NCBI GenBank assembly: GCA_031273775.1
Contig: JAISRF010000015.1
Location: 1 to 17,206, forward strand
Length of the DNA stretch: 17,206 nt
Direction: 5' to 3'
Source of the DNA: Oscillospiraceae bacterium
Lineage (GTDB): Bacteria > Bacillota > Clostridia > Oscillospirales > Acutalibacteraceae
The translations under genes and the position numbers were made by a program. Positions 14,198 through 17,206 of the stretch are shown piece by piece. Each line of letters opens with the position of its first letter. Within the stretch, counting starts at the first letter, position 1. Below the pieces are notes generated by a model, which was not told where the DNA came from, ran no database searches, and worked only from the letters and a program-made list of their open reading frames with translations.

Positions 14198-16903
14198 TCA
14201 AAACATTTGCGGAATGCCTAACCGTGAACGTCCGAATTGCTTTGACGAGGTGTTTTTTCCCTTATGAGCGGGATTCGGCGGCGGGTTTTCGGGAAGCTCC
14301 GTTTCACGGCGGGTGAACAAAACCCGCTCCCCGGCACCGATTTCCAGCTCTGCCACATCGTCCGCCATATCTCGTGCCGTTTTAATATATTCCCCTGACA
14401 CAATGCCTTCCGGCGTTATTCTTGAGGCATACAAGCGTTTTTCACCCCACGGGTCAACCAGCCTTATTGCGCCGTCCCGCGCCGCTTTGATCTCCGCGAA
14501 TAAAACTTTACCGTTTTCTATTTGCGACTGAACCTCAAAGCCTCCCTCGGCGGCAAGCTGGAACGCACCGCTGTAATCCGCCGGGCAGGCGGGGAAAAGA
14601 CGTATACGGTTCTCATAACTTTGTAAAAGCATTTCGTTGACTGCCGCCGCAATAATGGGCAGGGTTTCATAATCGAAATGCCGGAACGGCCACGCGGGAA
14701 ATGGAATTTTCACGGACGGGTTCTGTGTGTCCGTAACGACACGTCGGTAAAACCGCAGGTTGGATTCGGGTATAAACTGCCGATAGCCACCGTAATGCCC
14801 CAGCCCGTTGGGGTACCACTGCCACGCCTCAATGGCATCACTCACCGTATCGCGCAGTTCCGCGGACAATCCCAACCGCGCCAGCGCAATCATATTGATA
14901 TACCAGCCCATATTGGACACGTCGTCTTTGCCGTCAAGCTCAAGCTGCTGACCTTCGATAAAGGTTCGTTTTTCCAAGCGCAGTATATTGACCAACGCCT
15001 CAAACAGCTCACTGCCGCGGTCTTTAAGCCCGATGATACCGCTTGGAACAACAACGGAAAATTCCGCCGTGGGAAAGCCGTAATAAGGTTTTCTGTGTTT
15101 GGAGTTGAATGTCGTCCGCATAAGCGTACCTTTCGGAACGCTGTCCCAGTATTCCCTGTCCTCCAGCGCCGCCTCGCCGCCGCGTTCATCCGCGCGGTAT
15201 ACGCCGGTGACGGGGGCAACGCAATATTTTACCGGCTTGTCTTTTCCCACGCCCGCCGCGATGAACCTTTGCCCGCCGCGCTCGTAATATTCATCTTCTT
15301 CCAACCCGACAGTGCGAAAGGGCGCGAGATGCAGTAAAATATCGCTCCACAACGCCTGAAAATTCTCCCTTACGTCCGATGCGCCGTGTTTTTCCAGCTC
15401 ATTCATACACTCGGCGGCAATCTGAAAAACCGCCCGCATCGCGGCGTGGTCGGTAATGGTGTCGTCCATCATCGGGGAAGCCTCATAGGCCTGAGAGGCA
15501 AAGAGATGATAAAAGCCGTCTTCGCCCCGCTCAACCAGATTCGCGTATAACATCGCCGTTTCACGAATTACCGGCCACGCTTTTTCCTTTAGAAATTCCC
15601 GGTCTCCCGTATACCGGTAATACAGCCAAAACGTCTGGGCAATCTGCGCTCCCGGCGTGAGGTTGTGCTGTGTGTTGGCATCGCACGCCCCGTTTGCGGA
15701 CGAAACATCCGTATACAAAGCTCCCCGCACGCCCTTTCGTTTTAGGGCAAACCGCAGGGCAAAGGGCAGTTGGTCAAAACGGAAATTAAGGTAAGGCTTT
15801 AAAAGTTCCGGCTGGTTCGCGGGCAGGAGCGGCCAGTAGCCCAACTGCATATTGTAGTGAAAATAATAGTTCCACGGCACAAAGTCGCGCCCAAATCCCC
15901 AGATGCCATTGCAAAAATGCGGCGGATATTTTCCGCGCATTTGGGAGTTGGCGTAATAAAGGTTCAAATACCACAGATTTTCAATATAATCATCCTGGAG
16001 CGACACAAAGGCGCGTTTCCAAACGGCGTTCCACGCGTTTGCGTGGCGTTTGAGTAATTCTTCACCGCCCAACCGCACGGCGTTTTTCAGCCGCTTTTCC
16101 GTCTCCAACCGGGCGTTTTCCGTGGTGTCGGAAAGTGCGACGGTTAAATAAACGCAAAATCCGAACAAACCCGCGTTTTTAAAAGAAAATCCGCCCGCGC
16201 GGTTGTGAAAACGCTTTGCTGTGAAAGGCAAGGCGGATTCAACCGCGGCGGCAAAGCAAAAGCTTTGCGTTTCCAGCTGTTGCGTAATATATACGATGCC
16301 GTCTTCCGCACATGTTTGGGTTCCGCCAAGACCGATTGACGGGTCACGGCATATCTGCGAATACCAATGGCCAAATGTCCGGCTGCCCCAGCGTTCCAAA
16401 AAAACGGACGGCGCGGCGGAATCCTGAAAATCCGCTTCACACGTCAACACAGTCACAGCGGCTTCATTGGATGCGAAAGCGTTTATCCGCACCTTTGAAA
16501 AAGGAGTTTCGGCGCGAAGCTCCAGCTTAGCGTCGGCAAGTGACAAACGCGCTTCATAATTTTTTTGATAAAGCAAATCAAAAATCGGCGCGTCAAATCG
16601 CAGTTCCAGGCGTCCTGCGTGGCGGAGCGATGTGCTGTATTCCTCTTCTTCCTTCGACCAATTTTTAAATTCACTTTCCTTACCGCGCATATCCCATAAA
16701 TCCGTGTGGTTGACGGACAAAACCAGCCTGTCTTTCTCAGGCCAAATCAAACAGCCCGTACAGCCGTCGCCGATGGGAATCCCGTAAAGCGGGTCGTCCG
16801 CCGGCGACAGATACACCAAATCGTGGGCGGAAGCGCGTTCGACACCGGTGCAGCCCCATCGGTCTGTTTTCGGGAAATACCGCCAACTCTCAATTGAAGC
16901 CAT
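14198..16903 (-). CDS. GH95-like glycosidase (alpha-L-fucosidase or related)
   Basis: 901 aa from the ATG at 16901-16903. An upstream ATG at 16913-16915 is only 1 nt from GGAGG (16917-16921), so the second ATG (13-nt spacer) is preferred, with some doubt. The N-terminal beta domain has YGIPIGDGCTGCLIW (40-54) and NHTDLWD (65-71), the GH95 opening signature. The (alpha/alpha)6 domain has GIWGFGRDFVPW (333-344), HYNMQLGYWP (349-358), AQTFWLYYRYTGDREFL (422-438), YEASPMMDD (473-481, candidate acid Glu474), and near the C-terminus HFDYETL followed by NEMLLQSY and a GGFEV segment. GH95 enzymes invert alpha-1,2-fucosides or alpha-L-galactosides. The first catalytic Asn of GH95 appears to be His here. 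The DUF5703 group is a related alternative. No signal peptide. First gene of the GH95-GH42-GH29 operon. Confidence 0.8.
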   Translation of the reverse strand: MASIESWRYFPKTDRWGCTGVERASAHDLVYLSPADDPLYGIPIGDGCTGCLIWPEKDRLVLSVNHTDLWDMRGKESEFKNWSKEEEEYSTSLRHAGRLELRFDAPIFDLLYQKNYEARLSLADAKLELRAETPFSKVRINAFASNEAAVTVLTCEADFQDSAAPSVFLERWGSRTFGHWYSQICRDPSIGLGGTQTCAEDGIVYITQQLETQSFCFAAAVESALPFTAKRFHNRAGGFSFKNAGLFGFCVYLTVALSDTTENARLETEKRLKNAVRLGGEELLKRHANAWNAVWKRAFVSLQDDYIENLWYLNLYYANSQMRGKYPPHFCNGIWGFGRDFVPWNYYFHYNMQLGYWPLLPANQPELLKPYLNFRFDQLPFALRFALKRKGVRGALYTDVSSANGACDANTQHNLTPGAQIAQTFWLYYRYTGDREFLKEKAWPVIRETAMLYANLVERGEDGFYHLFASQAYEASPMMDDTITDHAAMRAVFQIAAECMNELEKHGASDVRENFQALWSDILLHLAPFRTVGLEEDEYYERGGQRFIAAGVGKDKPVKYCVAPVTGVYRADERGGEAALEDREYWDSVPKGTLMRTTFNSKHRKPYYGFPTAEFSVVVPSGIIGLKDRGSELFEALVNILRLEKRTFIEGQQLELDGKDDVSNMGWYINMIALARLGLSAELRDTVSDAIEAWQWYPNGLGHYGGYRQFIPESNLRFYRRVVTDTQNPSVKIPFPAWPFRHFDYETLPIIAAAVNEMLLQSYENRIRLFPACPADYSGAFQLAAEGGFEVQSQIENGKVLFAEIKAARDGAIRLVDPWGEKRLYASRITPEGIVSGEYIKTARDMADDVAELEIGAGERVLFTRRETELPENPPPNPAHKGKNTSSKQFGRSRLGIPQMF

Positions 16904-16916
16904 TAAGCGAATCATA

Positions 16917-16921
16917 CCTCC
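16917..16921 (-). promoter_or_regulatory. Ribosome binding site before the GH95-like gene
   Basis: GGAGG on the minus strand, 1 nt from the first in-frame ATG and 13 nt from the second, at 16901-16903. The close one cannot be used with this site, so the second is favoured. No sigma-A promoter was recognised between this site and the terminator at 16951. Confidence 0.6.
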
Positions 16922-16950
16922 GTTTTCGTTATCTTTTGACCGACCTTTCC

Positions 16951-17000
16951 AAATAAAAAAAGAGACCGGAATATCAGCTTATATCCATTTTCCGGTCTCT
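16951..17000 (-). terminator. Rho-independent terminator after the sortase-substrate gene
   Basis: A perfect 11-bp stem, AGAGACCGGAA (16961-16971) with TTCCGGTCTCT (16990-17000), has an 18-nt loop. On the minus strand it is followed by a T-rich tract at 16951-16960 (TTTTTTATTT). It ends transcripts from the gene at 17018-17206 and lies 48 bp upstream of the GH95-like start. On the plus strand the stem is followed by A residues, so it works in one direction only. Confidence 0.9.
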
Positions 17001-17017
17001 AAAAATACGCTTTCCGT

Positions 17018-17206
17018 TTATGAAGCTTTCTTCCCGCGCTTCACGGTCAGCGCGCCTGCCGTCAGCGAACCGAGCAAAAGGGCAAGGATAATTCCCGTCG
17101 CCGCCGCCGCGCCGGTGTTTGGAATGTAATCAACTACCTCGGGGGGATTGGTGGGGTACGTGGGTGTGGGATTGGTTGAAACAGAAGCGGCATTTACCGG
17201 ACGGTC
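17018..17206 (-). CDS. C-terminal sorting signal of a cell-wall-anchored protein (5' part outside window)
   Basis: Only the last 62 residues are in the window; the frame is open to the edge and stops with TAA at 17018-17020. The visible part is a Thr/Pro/Asn-rich linker (about residues 10-22), then IPNTG (28-32), an LPXTG-type sortase motif, then a hydrophobic membrane segment of about 23 residues, then the basic tail KRGKKAS. This is a complete sortase sorting signal, so the protein is exported and covalently attached to peptidoglycan. What its N-terminal part does cannot be told. It is upstream of the fucosidase operon on the same strand, separated by a strong terminator, and its function may be linked to glycan binding or degradation, but that is inference. 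Confidence 0.85.
   Translation of the reverse strand, partial: DRPVNAASVSTNPTPTYPTNPPEVVDYIPNTGAAAATGIILALLLGSLTAGALTVKRGKKAS

Noticed and set aside
13654..15337. Two plus-strand open frames of about 220 codons (13654-14316 and 14678-15337)
   Set aside because: They lie opposite the GH42-like and GH95-like genes, have no ribosome binding sites and give Arg/Pro-rich peptides typical of antisense reading.

Overview
The window looks like a chromosomal segment of a low-to-mid GC Gram-positive anaerobe, most likely a member of the Clostridia (Oscillospiraceae-like). This rests on the tig-clpP-clpX order, strong GGAGG ribosome binding sites, sigma-A promoters with extended -10 boxes, a DUF2156 protein, a clostridial-type AsnB and a sortase sorting signal. 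No organism was matched directly. No rRNA, tRNA, CRISPR array, phage gene or transposase gene was seen.

Left part (1-3177, minus strand): a protein quality-control operon, trigger factor (tig) then clpP then clpX, with clpX cut by the window edge. A good promoter lies before tig. A 7-bp tandem repeat with an inverted partner fills the clpP-clpX gap. The spacer upstream of tig holds a 22-bp inverted repeat and then a divergent promoter.

Next (3325-5040, plus strand): a small membrane coiled-coil protein, then a membrane-anchored polysaccharide deacetylase with its own coiled coil. This pair probably works on the cell envelope.

Middle (5188-9758, minus strand): asnB (asparagine synthetase), a DUF2156 protein, a GNAT acetyltransferase and a membrane-anchored ComEC-type metallo-beta-lactamase-fold hydrolase, probably one operon. 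The roughly 140-nt asnB leader holds a candidate upstream ORF and alternative short hairpins.

Next (9910-10787, plus strand): a cytidylate-kinase-like gene with a promoter and a leader of about 210 nt. The leader contains a roughly 120-bp palindromic element with a 12-bp tandem duplication.

Right part (10815-16903, minus strand): a glycoside hydrolase operon in the order GH95-like, GH42-like, GH29. None of the three has a visible signal peptide, so they probably degrade imported, possibly fucosylated, oligosaccharides in the cytoplasm. The GH29 protein carries about 50 N-terminal residues resembling the start of a sugar phosphate isomerase/epimerase, which suggests a fusion by deletion. Upstream are a strong terminator and the C-terminal sorting signal (IPNTG, membrane segment, basic tail) of a cell-wall-anchored protein cut by the window end.

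The most unusual items are the isomerase/GH29 chimera, the GH42-like protein with changed catalytic motifs, the two palindromic intergenic elements and the asnB leader.
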